Below are positions 32,787-43,822 of a stretch of DNA of 64,000 nucleotides, one piece after another. Both the position numbers and the translations under genes were made by a program. Under the pieces are notes generated by a model that saw nothing but the letters and a program-made list of their open reading frames with translations, had not been told where the DNA came from and did not search any database. The stretch spans positions 124,001 to 188,000 of the forward strand of contig JARGSG010000045.1 of assembly GCA_030374805.1 (NCBI GenBank), given 5' to 3'. Each line of letters opens with the position of its first letter. The stretch's first letter is position 1. The stretch is from Gracilaria gracilis. Lineage: Eukaryota; Rhodophyta; Florideophyceae; Gracilariales; Gracilariaceae.

Positions 32787-35700
32787 TTGTCTGGTCTACA
32801 GGACCAGATGGGTAGGTACAACCTCCTCACAAAGCTCGCTAACGCTCCTTGTGACCTCCAGTTTGGAAAGAGGCTCCTTGGAGACGCCGAGGAGGTTGGA
32901 AAGGTGTTGAAGCGCCTCCTCTCAGGGATTGTGCTCATCAACACTGCTTCAGTTTTAACGAAGAGGGGTCTCCCCCTTCGTGCCACGGTTGTGCCGACCA
33001 AGCTTTACGGCAAACACACGAGTGCTCTTTTGGACTCTAGCGCTGTTACGGACCTCCTCTCAACGAGGGTGTGTGAGCATTTAACGCTCACTCCAGCACC
33101 TACGAGCAAGAGAGTCACAATGGAAGACAGTATGGCAGCCGATGTCCTTGGATCTGTTTCGTAAGTACTGGTGTCATTTGCTGAGAATAACATCTCTTTG
33201 GACTTCCTTGTGGTACAGAATGAATCGTTTTCTGAGATCATATGTTGTCCTGCTTTGGAGTTACTTCAAGCCTGGTTGGACTTGGGGCGCCAACAGGTTC
33301 ATCTCATCATGGAAAACGAAGAGATTCTTGCCAAACTGTCGAATGAACAGCCGAAGATCGATGCAGCTCGCACAGACAGCGAGGGCTTTTCGGCACCCGA
33401 TGAGTCCGAAGATAACTTTTATACTGAGGACAGTTCATCTTCATCATCGAATGGTGATTCTTGTGAGGATGCCAGTCTTTTGTTGGCCATCCTGGACAAG
33501 GAGCCTTACGAGCCAGACATCGAAGCAGTGCAAGATCCGTCGAGGGACGAAGAGGGAGAGAACGACTCTCATTCCGCCACTCTCTCAACGAAACTGAAGC
33601 ATTTGCCTGAAGGGTTACAGGAGCAGTTCACCGAGGCACTTAAGGACACAGACACCATTGCTTCGGATAAAATCGAGCTGCGTCCCGCTGATGTGCCTGT
33701 CACTCACTCGTTCTAGCTGACAGAGGACACTCTCATGTACTCAAGAGCACGTCAAATGGTTCGAAAGCACAATGAACTTGTTGAGAAGGAAGTCGATGAG
33801 ATCTTGGATGCTGGCATCATCACATCTTTTGGGTCCGCCTGGTCCTTCTCAGTTGTCATCGAGACCACGAAGGACGGCAAGACGAAATTCTGTGTTGATT
33901 ATTGTCAGCTTAACGGGGTGATGAAGTCCGACCACTGGCCGTTACTTAAGATAGAAGAAATCCTCGACGACTTGGGTGGTGTGAAGAAATTCACCATCCA
34001 GGCTGGATCTTTTCTGTGGGTACTGCCAGGTACGCATGGCAGAGAAATGCAAGGAAATGACGACGTTCGTTTCTCGTTATGGCACTTAGATGTTCGAGGT
34101 CATGCCTTTTGGCCTCATGAACACTCCGCTTCATCCACGTTCCATAGGATGATGGAAGAAGTGCTTAGCGGCCTCTCATTTGTGAGCTTATACATCGATG
34201 ACGTGGTCATATTCTCTTGAATGATGTAGGGGCACTTGGTTCACTTTAAGGCAGTCTTCAGAAGCGTCCAGGAAGCTGGTCTGAAGGTGAAGGTAGCCAA
34301 GTGCAGCTTCGCACAGTAACAACTCAAACTTCTAGGGCATTTATTGGATGAAGAGGAAACATATGTGTACTCGGAGAAGGTTCGGTCCCTAGATGAACCC
34401 CCAACTCCAAGGAATGCGACGTAATTAGGCAGTTTCCTTGGCCTGAGGGGTATTACTGTCGATATATCAGGAACTTTGCTGAGAGTTCTGCTGTTCTGCA
34501 TTCTGCCACGTCGAGCAAAAAGAAGTATGTGTGGATGCCGGAAATGCAGGAGGAATTCGAAGACCTGAAGATAAAGCTGACTAGGTATCCCGTCCTGGAG
34601 TATCCAGAGTTCAACGATAAATTCGTTGTCCAGACGGATGCGTACTGTGCTTCTTTCGGCACAGTTCTGTGCCAGAGAAAAGAAGAGGACAAGAGACACC
34701 CCATCTAATATGCCTCTCGCACGATGAACGAGACGGAGAGGAAGTACAGACTGGCGAGAGGTAGGCTTTTGCGTTCGTCTTCGCCTTTAAGAAGTTTCCT
34801 GTCTTTCTTCTGTCCGAGAAGACTTTCACGATGTTGAGTGACCACCAAGCAATTCAGTATACCTTCACGAAGAAGGATATACATGGATGGTTGGCCCGTT
34901 GGTCGGACTTTCTGGCCTAGTATAACTTCCGTGTACAGTACCGGCCAGGCACCCTGAATAGTGCAGTGAATTACTTTTCCCGTATCTCGAATTTGGAGAA
35001 GGACGAATTTGAAGTTGGGCTGGAGGAAGTGGTGAAAGCCGTCTTGTAGGACGACAGGAATCTCCCAGGCCTGGAATCATACCTCCTTAATATCGCAAGG
35101 CTAATTGGCGGGATGCTAATACAATAGAGTAACCAACGGATCCGCTTGGCGATTCGGCGCAACGCGACGAACTTCAATCTAAGTAATGACACCTTGTTTC
35201 GTCGTGAAGCAGAAGGCTTGCTGGCCATCTCTACGGAAAAAGGACGTCTGGAAGCCTTGCATATGTTTCATGATGACATCGGGCACTGGGAAGGATCCAC
35301 AACGAGGAAACTGATTCTCAGGAGGTTCTGGTGGCCATCTGTCTATCATGACGTGAAAGAGTACGTCCCTGGGTGCGATGAATGTCAGCGTGCTAAGAAT
35401 CTTCCGATGTACAGGAGTATTCTAAAGACTCCTGTCACCGGTTTGTTTGAAATGTTTTCCGTTGAATTTGCTGGGCCTTTTCCGTCTTCTCGAACACGGA
35501 AGAGGTTCGCCTTGATCGCATTTGATCACCCCATGGGATGGGTGATTGCCATCGCGACGGGGAAATCTTTCTCTGATACGGTGATTGCGTTCATCGAGAA
35601 TGATATCATCCGTCCGTATGGTCCTCCCGTGAACATTGTGTCCGACAATGCCAACGCGTTTACATCGCGGGCTGTCGACGGACAACTGGAGCAGAAGAGC

Positions 35701-36250
35701 ATTGGACGAACACCTGGAGAAGAATGGCATTCGGTGGATGGCGGCCTTGCCTTACGCACCGATGTCCAATGGTAGGGCCGAGAGGATGGTTGGGACCATC
35801 ATGAAGGTCGTCAAGAAGATAGTGATGCCTCCTGGGTTAACTTGAGTGGATGTGCTGCCGAAGGTGTTGTACGGGTACCGTAATCATCCCCTTGGTACAG
35901 TGGCATCTTCATTTGAGTTGGTGTATGGGATCAAACAGAACATGCTGGTTAACGAACACTGTGGCCCTTCTAACCGACGCAAACTTGAAACAAAGAAGCT
36001 CGAAACTGCTGAGAGAAGCCGGCAAGCGTGCCGTGCAATTTGAATGTGGCTTTGTCCCCAGGGAGGTTAGGAAGGAGGACAAGAAGTTCGGTGTGGGAGA
36101 TGAAGTCCTCAAGGCCCACGGGCAGGGGATGAAGCCAAAGAAGAAGTGGTCAGGTTTCGTGTGCTTCTTTTTCCGGCCATGCAAGGTTGTGAATGAGAGA
36201 GAAACATCCGCACTACGAACTTGTTTCACGGCATGGCCGGGTTACGAAAA
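32787..36250 (+). pseudogene. Gypsy pol: protease, RT, RNase H, integrase, broken
   Basis: Protease: ALLDSSAVTDLLS at about 33,025 (DSS in place of DTG/DSG). An acidic spacer is open at 33,171-33,716. Reverse transcriptase: CVDYCQLNGVMKSDHWPL at about 33,890, a displaced-frame segment at about 34,000-34,130, then FHRMMEEVLSGLSFVSLYID ending in the YIDD box at about 34,191-34,202. RNase H: FVVQTDAYCASFG at about 34,620. Integrase: HMFHDDIGH plus CDECQRAK zinc site (about 35,260-35,400), FSVEFAGPF and NIVSDNANAF for the two Asp, and after a frame change YAPMSNGRAERMVG for the Glu. Stops at 34,218, 34,315, 34,420, 34,708, 34,918, 35,047, 35,126 and 35,843 leave it dead. Confidence 0.85.
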
Positions 36251-36353
36251 ATGCGATCCAGGCGAAGAGACTTGTTTCGACACACCTGCAGGTCTAAGCG
36301 GGGTAAGACTTGGGCTGAGAAGAAGTGAGGAGAGAAGAACCTCCCGGTTCTAG

Positions 36354-36525
36354 AGAATGAACTCAGTGTCTCCGCTGTCGAAAACTGAGGGGTCTAGCGC
36401 GTAGTATGCGGCCCCAGTTACTAAGGCTGGAAATCAAGTAGTGATGAAGCAGAAAAGAAGAAGTTTGCGCAGAATATCTAGAAGCAATGTCTACGAGGCC
36501 CTATCTAAGGCCCGTAAAGATAGAT
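36354..36525. other. Short spacer
   Basis: This contains probable 3' flank of the retrotransposon. No terminal repeat was recognised. Confidence 0.4.
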
Positions 36526-37480
36526 TCAGAGCCAAAAGAAGCCACGGAAGGGGAATATGTCATTCATTTGAGGACTAGCCAGGAGGAAACCGTGATGGTT
36601 ATGGCCGCGTTTGAACACTAACTCATGTAATTCAACTGCGCGAAAGTACTTAGGATGACCTCCCGTGCAAAGACAGAGAGAAGTTTGGTTAAGGCGAAGC
36701 GCATGCCGCTCGTTGCTGTCCAGAATGAAAACGGCGTAGCCATCCACGACAACCACGTGACGAAACTTCACGGGCGCTCGAACGCCATCGTGCGCGAGTT
36801 GCACTAAGTACAGAACGTTCCTACCGGAAGAAATCGAGCCAAATTTCAGGAAGTAGGTTCGAACGAATCGTAGCTCGAGGTTGAAGAGGTGGCTGAGCAC
36901 AAATGGGCTAGTATTTCCAAGGTTGTGGAAGAACCCACCATGAGTTTTAAACCTATGGTACACCTCGGAGGCCGCTGCGTCCCGCAAAAAACTGTCAACC
37001 GCGTTTGCCATGGCAGGAGCAATGCAGTGAGGTGCATTCGAGCTTGCAGAGATGCGAGAGTGCTTCAAAACGTACGGTATAATGCTAATATCCTCAGGTC
37101 TGGCCCCAGCGGGGAGCCTGGGGTGACTGCAAATTCAAGATTATGTTTCAAGTAGTTCATTAATAACCGTAAGCCATGAGAACCATAATGGCGACCATGA
37201 GCTCTTGAGTACTCATCTGAAGGCTTACCGAATTTCGGAGGGCGTTGGTCTCCTTTTAGTTTCTCAACATCCTCTTTCCTGGCGGCGGTGTAGAATCGGG
37301 CACCGCTGTGGTTGAAATGATAGGCCCCCGAGGAATGAATATCCATGAGATGGAACCAACCAATACCGCCGAGATTCCCGCTGCAACCTTTGAACACACG
37401 GTCATGAAATATGACGCGGTCCACGTCCCACACCAAGTTCGTTTGCCTCCTAGAAGCGAACGAATGCTCACTTGTGGTAT
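36526..37480 (-). pseudogene. Decayed gene with papain-like Cys/His arrangement
   Basis: Two minus-strand open segments abut. 37,436-37,065 reads GNLGGIGWFHLMDI, AYHFNHSGARFYTAA and SRAHGRHYGSHGLRLL. 37,068-36,526, in a different frame, reads APHCIAPAMANAVDSFL and, about 85 residues later, FRHVVVVDGYAVFILDSNER. A Cys at the head of a helix followed by an H-V-V-V-D-G strand and an Asp/Asn is the pattern of papain-fold peptidases and transglutaminases (OTU, C39-like). I infer such a fold without naming a family. The first segment looks like a conserved non-catalytic domain. The frame change at about 37,066 makes it a relic. It might be cargo or an accessory gene of a mobile element. Confidence 0.45.
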
Positions 37481-40400
37481 GTTGGGACGATGAAGATGAA
37501 AGCGGAGGCGAAGCTGGCGGCGGGGCTGACGAGGGGGTAGCATTGGGGCCGAAGCAGAAACTAGTTGTCGATGAGTCGAAAAAAGAGGGGCTCCAGGACT
37601 ACGATAAGAACGGGGTGATGATTCTGCGGCGCGAGGAGGTTGCGCAGATGTTGATGCTGAAGCAAGCACGACCAAAAGTTCCGCTCGACTTCGAGGGTCC
37701 TCCTTGGTTACTTCATTTTCATCTTTGAAGCGCGTTGGTGTTCAATTATCTCGTCCCAGTCGTTACGGTGAGTCGGGAGCAGGGACGGACCGAAAATCAG
37801 TAGTAACCCTCTTTCCTGCTACGTACTTGCAGGGGCACTTCATTACAGTGGCCTTTCTTCTAGGTTTCTCAATACCCAAGCCCCTGCCAATGAGCGGTCA
37901 TTAGGTAATCTGGTTGGCACTTTGAGAAAATTGGGCTGGAGAGCCACGCCTATTGGGGGATGGAGGATTTGCATCGTTGGCGGAGAGAACGCGACTTTCC
38001 GACGCCCATTGATGGAGCGATACAGCTGAATATTGAGAGGCTTGACCTGGACCCGAAGAGCTAGCTCGCTAGCAGTTTCGACTACGCCGGGCAGTCTTCG
38101 CTGCATTCTTGCCAAGAGCCATGGAGCGAGCTTCAACCAAAGTACAACCCGTGGGCTTTCACACGGGAAATGGTCAGAGGGGAAGACTGTGGTTATCGCA
38201 GACCTCGTTCGGCTCTCGGCAGAGCGACAGGAAGCGCGCGTGGTCCGTTTCGTGAATTCAAGCCTTCCCGGGCTGATTAGAGGCGTCCCTGCGGTATAAA
38301 GGCGGAGACGTTGAGAAGGGAGAAGGAGGAAGCATGGTAGCTGGATGAGGTAGAAGCATATGTAAAAAATTGTTTTCAGCCTGCGCACTCAACAGAAAAA
38401 TTTGTCCCCCGTTTTTGACTCGGGCCCAAAAATTTTCTCTCTCGTGCCCCGGATGTCATCACTCGATTTTCGATATATCTCTTACATGACCGGCAAAATC
38501 TATGACATATATTTTCGTTTTCTCAATTTGCAGTAACGGCTGGAGATGCCCTATGAGCATCTCTATGAACGGCGGCAAATAGCCGAATATCCATATTTGG
38601 GCTTCGACATGGCATTTTGCACCCATATCAGACCAGTTAAACCAAAAACGTTTCGCTTTTGAGCTCAATGGATTTCCAAATCGGACACCGATTGGCACAC
38701 CGTTTAGTTTTCAAGCCGAACAGCAGCGCGAATCACGAAGACCGAAGTTGCAGCTCTGCGTTGTTTTGGCGCCAAGCTTCATCTGAGCAAAGTTCAAACA
38801 CACACAACAGCAGCACGTCTTGTAACAAACTTTTTCACTCCCAACACCGTAGACACAAATACAATGGCCAATAATGCTACCGAAATCACCCCCGAGGTCC
38901 TTGAATGAGGTTTTCATGTATCATCCAATACATCTGGAGAGGAATACGAAAGGTTTCTTGGAATTCTTAAAGAAAATAGACGGGGTGATGGCAAAGGGAG
39001 TCGCTGTGTCAACGACATTCACCTCTTCGAACATTGGTACTTTCTGTTAATCTTCCAATAGTTGTTGTAGCAGATCTACAAGCCTCATGAAACAGGTCAA
39101 CGCCGGTTGCAGTGAATTGAACAACACACTGCTCTTCATCGCTGAATATATCCAAATCGTGGTCAGAAGACGGATCGCTCATCTTGCAATTCTAGTATCG
39201 TTTGTAGGCGCGTTGAGAGATGCTCCTACTCCCACGTTTTGGCAATTACCTGATAGAGGTGCCTCGCGAAAAGCCAACTTAAAATTTCGATTTTTCTGTT
39301 TATGGCTCTCTGATTAGCCTTGACTGATATGGATGCTCTGAGGCTTTTGAACCGCCCACTCTCTTGGCTACTCTAGGACGTCGCTACATATGTGGATCGG
39401 TGGCCAGAAATCTATATCCTCGAAACCCTGAAGCGTGGTTCCATAAAATGTGAGAAACAAAAGAGTTTCCGTGACCTCACTCATTATCTCGTTCCCCAAC
39501 ATTCCTGACTTTCCCTCTGGACCACGATTTGACCCAGAACAAACTGGAAAAGTTGTAGAAATAAGCAACCTCACGGCGTTGGGGAGCAACCCTCAAGCTG
39601 TACATCAGGAGTCCGGAAGAACATCTCCATCGCTCTTTCCCATTATACTACTACTCTTTTGTTTGCCTCAGCTCGAATCTACTCTCGTGGTACTTCTACA
39701 ATACGTGACGCTGACGATTGAATCGCTCAGTATGATCTCGAAAATGACTAAAGTCCAGCTTCAAATCGCCATTGTGCTCATCTATACTGTACACTTCGTG
39801 GCGGCTGAACATGGCAGAATCGCAGAGAGCGGCGTTCACCCGGCGACACCAGTGGTACCCCAAGACACCAGTGGTATACCAAAGCGCAGGTTTTCGTGAA
39901 AACGCTGAATGCGCCGTCAACTTTCATTGCTGCGCAATTGCCAACCAGATGCGAGCTTGTGCTATCTGCATTGCCAAATTCGGAGCTTCTTCGTTAAGTC
40001 GTTTGTGCACGTTGCCTGGAAACCCGAATGTCTTATGTGTGAAGGCGGTGTGATCAGCGTCTTCTGGAGCCATGACTACTTTGTATGCGAAGAAACTTGA
40101 GGATTGGAGGCGCAGATATAACAGGAGAAGGAACTTGATAGATAAAGAGCTTCCAGGTAGGAAGTAGACGAAAGATGAGGCCCTAGGTTGGACTACAGGT
40201 TGGAACCCGAGACGGAAAGGCAACAACAACTGTCAGTACTGGGTGGAAGCTTGTAAGCACACGGCGAGCAGATGTGCAGGTATCGTGGAGGATAGCAGGC
40301 GGACGACATTTGGTTACCAAGGCCAAGGTAGCCGATCTCAAATTTGCAAGATTGAGAGGAAGTAAGTCACCGGCTGCTGTACGTAGTGTGGTGGTAAGAG

Positions 40401-41054
40401 TATGACAATGCGTTCTAGTTATTTTTTACCAGTGGGAGTAACGTTTATTCGTGTCCAGGACTATGTTTCGATCGATAAGAAAGCCCTGAGACGTTCAAGA
40501 AAGCCCCGCCAGCGTTTAAAATCAAATTGCAAGAGATTTTACATCCAAAGGTCAAGTTGACGCGCAAACGCAAGGACATAAAAACCGCACATCTGGTCTT
40601 CTGTCCCAATGACAAAGGCCCTACCCATATAAATTGATTCCATTCGTTCGTCTTCTTTCCTAGCGACCTCGCCAGCACGCATGTGCTGCGAGCGCAACGT
40701 ACCGAAATTTCCCCATAGCAAATTGTATAGCTGCCAGACACAAAGGGGCTGTGTTGTATGAAGCTGCCACCAAAAGATTAAACGACAGAAATCTTGGTAC
40801 CGTGTACATCCCTAACGACCCGCCCGACACGCAATTATTGTATACTATGAATGATTTTATTGCCGTTATTAACTTTACATTGGCTGAGAACAGAAAAAGC
40901 CATGATCTAGGTCGCAGTTATTCGAACATATGGAACAAGAACTCGGTTTGTTAACTATATGTTGAAGGAAGATATATGCTGAACAGGAATTGCAGCGTCT
41001 GCATAAACAATAATGGTATCTCTCAGTGGTACAGTATGATAACTGCGAGAAAAT
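37481..41054. other. No recognised gene
   Basis: Open frames up to 181 codons exist (minus 37,843-38,388; plus 39,450-39,899; plus 40,751-40,954) but none shows a motif I recognise. An imperfect 19-bp tandem duplication of GACACCAGTGGTA(CC/TA)CCAA is at 39,845-39,882. The stretch is probably accumulated transposon debris. Confidence 0.4.
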
Positions 41055-41415
41055 GGATATCTGCGGGTCGCGGGAGAATTTACACGATGTAAGAGAAATG
41101 CCAAAACGCAAACAAATCTTCGTGGCTGGAGTGGGCGCTCCTCACGAAACGCATATGCGTTTTCTTAGCCAATAATAAACAACAGGCTCTGGATCCTTGT
41201 AATTACCTGCCCGATTGGTTCAGACAATCAGCTCGTCGCATCATCGACGCGATGCGGTGAGGTCATCAGATCTCGTGATTTCATCGCACCGCGTCATCGA
41301 TAAATTAGCTACAAAAAGAGCCACTCTTCCACACCACCACTTTGTCATTTCAAACACCTTTGCGGCAGCCAAAGAGTGCCATTTTACTGCGATGCGCTGT
41401 GCTGGCGCTGAGTCC
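41055..41415 (+). repeat. MULE left terminal inverted repeat
   Basis: It starts GGATATCTGCGGGTCGCGGG and shares long blocks with the reverse complement of the right end: TTTACACGATGTAAG, CGAAACGCATATGCGTTTTC, TTGGTTCAGA(C/T)AATCAGCTC, AGCTACAAAAAGAGC and GCTGGCGCTGA. A perfect 16-bp palindrome AAACGCATATGCGTTT is at 41,147-41,162. Confidence 0.88.
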
Positions 41416-41809
41416 CAAACGTTCTGTTGGGTAAGGAGTACACAGTGAGGCCAACTTGTAGAAGAAGTACACAGTGGGGCCAACCTAAAGAGGAAATACA
41501 CGGTGGGGGTTACCCTTCCTCTTCGGGCTGCGGTTTTACTGAGTTTTGAGCCTCTGAATTTTTCTGCTTTCTGACTGCGGATCGCTCATTAGAATCCTAA
41601 CTTCTGTTTATGCAGAAAGAAACTCATCTACGGCCACTAACGGAGTGCCTGATTTATTGCAGTGGCGAGGGCAACAGACTTTCAACAGATTTGTCTATTA
41701 GAAAACATCCGATCAACATGGTAGAGAGAGAAATTTTTCGATACTGGACTCCAATAACGAGAAGTATTGGAATGATATTGAGTGCGTTCATGAAGGTAGT
41801 TTATGAAAT

Positions 41810-42860
41810 ATGCGCAAACCAAGAATAGGTCATTCTCTGGATACTCCAAGGGAAAGGATTCTTAGTGACTTCGGACGACTCTTGGATAACATGGCAAAAC
41901 ACACCAACATTGTAGTGGATGGGACTATAATAGCTGGGTCTCGAGAGCTGACAGGTCTCTGGAGGCACCTATCTGTGGTTGTTCTGAATGAGAGGGATGG
42001 TAAAGAGGTCTACGTCCTTCTTTTGTTACAACCGGCATAGACAGGGAATGGTTTTGCAACAAATTATTAACAGCTGCAGTTTATGAAATGGAGGCTGCAA
42101 ATGGTCTATTATTTATGACAATCGAGAGCGGTGCTAATATTGGCGCAATAGCAGACAAGTTCGAAAGAAAGAACAAGTTCGAAAGATAGAACGTAGATTC
42201 GTTCCACAGAGATTAACTGGGGTCGTCCAGAAAGCTGCTAGCGGAGAAAATCTATCCTTCTCCGGGACCCATCACCAAGATACTCATTCGGATGAGTATC
42301 AATGGTAATCGTTGGGGTCTGATGAGGGCTTTGAAAACGAAAGAAAACGTATGGCGCATCTACTGGGGTGATAGTCTCCGCAAAAAGACCACCGATAGAA
42401 GGTTTAGGTTCCTAATTGCTGCAATCTAGCACGAACTGGCTTCCAATTTCGTGTGGGAAATCTCTTCGAAGAATTATATCCTCAACATTCTACAGTAGAA
42501 GCGGCAGCTTGATTCGCATAGTTGCGGAGCCTACGTCTTATTAGCCACGTCCCATTTATGTCGAACCCGCGGTCGGCTTCTCAGGGACACTCATGGAGCT
42601 CGGTAATGCCCAGATTTAACGAAGCGCTATCGTTGGGCTGCCACTGAGAGTAGATTGTGCCAAATCATGGACACGGCTATGCGGGGAGACATGGCATTTA
42701 CAAACGAGAATCTCGTGACCGAACTCAATCGCGAAAGCCGTGAACATTTGTACACAAAGAGACACCAGCGTGTAGTGTACGAGACTTTCCGATCTTCAGA
42801 AAGAACAGTGGAGGGTGGCACTGCGATAGCTGAGAATGATAATTTCAATCAGGCTCGATA
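41810..42860 (+). pseudogene. MULE-type transposase fragment, first lineage
   Basis: The segment 41,810-42,040 reads MAKHTNIVVDGTIIAGSREL, then LSVVVLNERDGKEVYV. This matches the (V/A)DGTF...PLVYAL region that holds the first catalytic Asp in one branch of MULE transposases. In shifted frames FCNKLLTAAVYEMEAANGLL-like and NIGAIADKFERK-like segments follow (about 42,045-42,170), resembling the block around the second Asp, although the TDFE motif itself is lost. At 42,655-42,861 an Arg-rich helical tail (NRESREHLYTKRHQRVVYE) fits the C-terminal region. It is heavily disrupted and shares the TIR interval with a second, different MULE transposase. Confidence 0.45.
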
Positions 42861-42879
42861 AGAATCTGAAGATCTGGAC

Positions 42880-43455
42880 TTGAAGAGGACAGAAGGAACC
42901 ATTCGGGAGCTACCTGGAATCTCGGCTGGATCCTGCAAAGCCTCAGAACCAATTTTTGAAGAGAAGGGCGTTTCCTTACCGGCACCGGAAGTCGTCAACG
43001 CCGGCGAAGACGGATTCAGCGAATCGAAAGAATTTGTCGAGGGAGAGGGTTCCACGTTCGAGAATTGTGCTGGAGTGGTAGCGGAAAAGGTCATAGAAGG
43101 CCTTCCATCATATGTATGTGACCTGATGAAAGAAGGGTGTAGCTATGGCGTGCACCTCCACCGTCATTTATCTCGAGTTGGCAGATTCCCGTTCAGCACT
43201 CGAATCCGTTGCCTCAATTACAAGGCATATCCGAAAGGGTCCGGTTGTAAGGCCGGTATTATAGCCAAGCTATCTACAAACTTGGGAGGATGGGGGGTCA
43301 AAGTAGAACTCACACAATCACACCAGGGCGTCTACTTTGTCCCGAGAGGAGATCAACAAGAGGGTAGCATCCATCAGGAGCTCTATCAAGAAGAGTTGCC
43401 CCAATACCCTCAGGGTACCGTACATAAATTTCACACCGAACCAAGGATCACATGA
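42880..43455 (+). CDS. Hypothetical ORF inside the MULE, 191 aa
   Basis: This is an open frame from ATG 42,880. The N-terminal 75 residues are acidic and low-complexity. The C-terminal half (YVCDLMKEGCSYGVHLHRHL, GIIAKLSTNLGGWGVKVELT) resembles a small mixed alpha/beta domain that could be the N-terminal part of the FAR1-like transposase downstream, but I cannot match it. The stop is at 43,453-43,455. It is either a MULE accessory gene or the upstream exon of the next feature. Confidence 0.35.
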   Translation: MKRTEGTIRELPGISAGSCKASEPIFEEKGVSLPAPEVVNAGEDGFSESKEFVEGEGSTFENCAGVVAEKVIEGLPSYVCDLMKEGCSYGVHLHRHLSRVGRFPFSTRIRCLNYKAYPKGSGCKAGIIAKLSTNLGGWGVKVELTQSHQGVYFVPRGDQQEGSIHQELYQEELPQYPQGTVHKFHTEPRIT

Positions 43456-43822
43456 TCAAAAACACAAAAAAGTGTATTTACGAGGGAGCCATGTGCATCG
43501 ATTGGTAGAAAAACGAGGGAGATCACAATCATCAGTGATGGTGATGATGAGTATTTCATGTCACTACTGCCCAACGCTCCTTCACCATGTCGCACGCTTC
43601 CACCGTCGCTGACGAATAAAGTCGCCCATCCGGTCATTGAGGATGAGGTAATTGATGCCATCAGTGAGGGGCAAGGACGCATGGAGCTCGAAGATGGTGC
43701 GGTGGGAGAGATAGAACGAAACGAAAGTTGACTTATAATTATTTTGTGGAGTACGCCGAAGCACTTATTCTAACTGACGCATCTTTGATCACTACATTTC
43801 ACTATATACCCCTGAAGAGAGG

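Larger units (their letters stand above)
31755..36353 (+). mobile_element. Ty3/gypsy-type retrotransposon coding region
   Basis: The order is gag with zinc knuckles, aspartic protease, reverse transcriptase, RNase H and integrase, the Ty3/gypsy arrangement. Almost everything lies in one frame with scattered stops. I compared 31,300-31,750 with 36,350-36,550 and saw no long terminal repeat pair, so the outer boundaries are not given. Confidence 0.85.

Noticed and set aside
31300..36550. Long terminal repeats around the gypsy-type coding region
   Set aside because: Visual comparison of both flanks found no repeated block, so no LTR is claimed.
37843..38388. 181-codon minus-strand frame
   Set aside because: No motif and no support from a second copy. 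The composition looks like chance opening and I left it unassigned.
39450..39899. 149-codon plus-strand frame with a hydrophobic middle, possible membrane protein
   Set aside because: No recognisable family, no start context or homologous copy. Included only as unassigned sequence.
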